A stretch of 64,000 nt of DNA from Azolla caroliniana (Eukaryota > Polypodiophyta), in contig JBHGNT010000008.1 of the NCBI GenBank assembly GCA_043228905.1, positions 11,408,001 through 11,472,000 on the forward strand, read 5' to 3'. Made by a program: the position numbers and the translations under genes. Numbering within the stretch: position 1 is the stretch's first letter; every line of letters begins with the position of its first letter. This document shows, in pieces, positions 62,417 through 64,000 of this stretch. Under the pieces are notes generated by a model. The model did no database searches and was not told where the DNA came from. It saw nothing but the letters and a program-made list of their open reading frames with translations.

Positions 62417-64000
62417 CTTTCTTGTTTTTTTTCTATTCCTTCTTCTCCCATCTAATCATGTATATGGTCAATATGAATTTTTTTTCATTGATTCAATGAT
62501 GTTGTAGTGGTACTTAATTGGTTGTATAAAACGTTTACATATGTGTATGAGGTCAATACCTCATTTGACATATATTTAATATGTGATTAGTGTCGTATGC
62601 GTACAAGGTTAATAATTGAATTGCGTATTACAACATACATATGTTACATTTGGGTATGAGGTCAATACCTCGATTTCTATGTAAATGATATGTGTTTGGT
62701 GTTGTATGCGTAAGAGGTCAATACCTCAATTGCGTATTACGATTAACCTTTATTTTTAGATGGTTCGTGTGCGTAGAGGGTATATGCCTTGCTTATGTAT
62801 CTCGATTACATCATTTTTGGCTATTTTATATTACGATGTCTTTTATATATGCATATGTGGTCACATGTATACGTATTTGATCGTATATATGTGATAATAT
62901 ACATATGTGTAAATAAGTTATTACGTGATTTCAATATCGAATGTTTTCCTTTTCGGGGAAAGGATCTTGGTGGCCGTCCTCACATTTTTGTGAAAATGGC
63001 GTTGTCACCATCCCTTTTTCAACAAATTTTTATTATTGACATCCCCATTGGTGACTTCGATTTCGTTACGTAATGAAACAATCTTAGCCACAATGGTGTT
63101 GAGAATGTAGGGCTTGACCCACTTGATGTGATGGGCCACCATGAGCACATGGATACGATGCCACCATGAGCTCATTCTTACGAAAGGCATTCGTAATGAC
63201 GTAACCATGTGATGGGCCACGTGGGCCTACTACGAAAAGAGGGCTCATTTGGCTTGACCATTAGGTTGCACTTTGGCATATGCCATCGTAATTACGAGAC
63301 TTGAGGTTAGGTAACGTACCAACAAAGCTTGGGGTAAACGAGGGGGAAATAAGGACTCTTGACATATATGTTTCTTTTAAAAAAAGATATATGGGCAAAT
63401 GCCTCGCATATCTCTTATACGCATTAAATATTAAACATTCAAGAGCAACCTACTTGGTTGGTTGAAGTGTTTAATGCATTTGTTCTCGAGGCCTCGAGTT
63501 CAAATATGACAAAACTATACAACATCGTTGATACATATGACTATAACACATGTTTAGACTTGAGGTCTAAGTGCACTTTGGGGTCCTTGTAATAGGACTT
63601 CAAGAGCTAAAACCACATATGTGGGCACCGAAACATATTTTATTGTTAACATTTTTTTCTTGTATAAACTATTCATGACATGAACATACATGGTTGAGCT
63701 TCGGGGAGCTGCCATGAAAAATATCGATATAGAGATCAGGGAAAGACATTAATTTGTCACCCCCATGGTTTTTGAAACACCTTTGTGTTACCATAGTAAC
63801 CTGATTTTCAACCTCATCTCATATGTCTAGAGGGGTATTGACGTAAGATCATGATATCAATTAATGTTTGCCCATGATATGTTTACATCACGACATGATG
63901 TTATGACTATTTGTCTGCTGTTATCCTATTTCTTTGCCATAAATAATCATTCAATGGATCAAAATAATGACCCGATGTCATCCGCTCAACCGGAAGGAAC
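62417..64000. other. AT-rich sequence with no recognisable gene
   Basis: Short frames only. A loosely repeated TATGAGGTCAATACCTC string occurs near 62550, 62660 and 62720. No protein family is recognised. Near 63450-63515 is a tRNA-like stretch (separate entry). Confidence 0.4.
63450..63515 (+). other. tRNA-like stretch
   Basis: CTTGGTTGGTTGAAG resembles an A box and GAGTTCAAATATGACA a B box, about 45 nt apart. The end ...TATGACA resembles the inverted LTR starts (TGTCA) of chromovirus and G modules, so this may be the start of a minus-strand LTR of similar type rather than a tRNA gene. Confidence 0.35.

Overview
The window looks like repeat-packed intergenic DNA from a large land-plant genome. 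I see no ordinary host gene, no bacterial-type operon and no CRISPR array. Almost everything is retroelement sequence: Ty1/Copia elements with initiator-Met tRNA primer sites, Ty3/Gypsy chromoviruses with a C-terminal chromodomain, Tat-like Gypsy elements, solo LTRs, tandem arrays and one Penelope-like element (PLE). A non-flowering plant (lycophyte, fern or gymnosperm) is my guess from the PLE and the chromovirus type; this is inference only.

Region 1 (1-5440) is an AT-rich array of regularly spaced palindromes split by a well-preserved PLE (761-4199). The PLE is flanked by a 278-bp direct duplication (483-760 and 4200-4477). It carries an antisense 5S rRNA-like segment, a proline-rich ORF1 and a long intact reverse transcriptase ORF with no visible GIY-YIG nuclease. 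Between ORF1 and RT lies a candidate -1 frameshift signal: slippery heptamer, stop, 9-nt spacer, 8-bp stem and possible pseudoknot. Downstream are a (CT)21 tract, a TATA box and a canonical type I hammerhead ribozyme. This is the most interesting system in the window.

Region 2 (about 6590-50205) is a Russian-doll nest. A chromovirus gag is cut at 7350/36195 by Copia A (target duplication CCAAC). Inside Copia A sits a pol-deleted Tat element (11074-15104), flanked by 746-bp direct repeats rather than a 5-bp duplication. Copia A's right LTR is itself cut by an 18.8-kb insertion, 'element G' (17372-36130, duplication TGGAG). G is made of 48/54-bp tandem arrays, inverted LTR-like modules, Copia B (19484-24318) and an LTR-less Copia body (27590-32008). 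The chromovirus then continues (36196-40050), its chromodomain is interrupted by a solo LTR (40051-40772, duplication CCTGT), and its 3' LTR is broken by an inverted RT fragment. That fragment hosts a complete Tat-like element (41450-50042, duplication ATGTG) with gag, pol and an extra coiled-coil 3' ORF.

Region 3 (50206-56881) is a mosaic of inverted chromovirus LTR, Gypsy fragments, a second chromovirus with 3' LTR (to 54183), a 30-bp minisatellite interrupted by a solo LTR, and another Gypsy RT relic. Region 4 (56882-62416) is a nearly complete Copia (duplication CTTTC), dead only by point mutations. 62417-64000 holds no gene I can recognise, apart from a weak tRNA-like trace.

Most LTR elements are dead. 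The Tat elements lost their frames largely through C-to-T type nonsense changes, the pattern expected from deamination of methylated cytosines, and several RT or integrase catalytic residues are replaced. The PLE RT is the exception, with an unbroken ORF and an intact YIDD.
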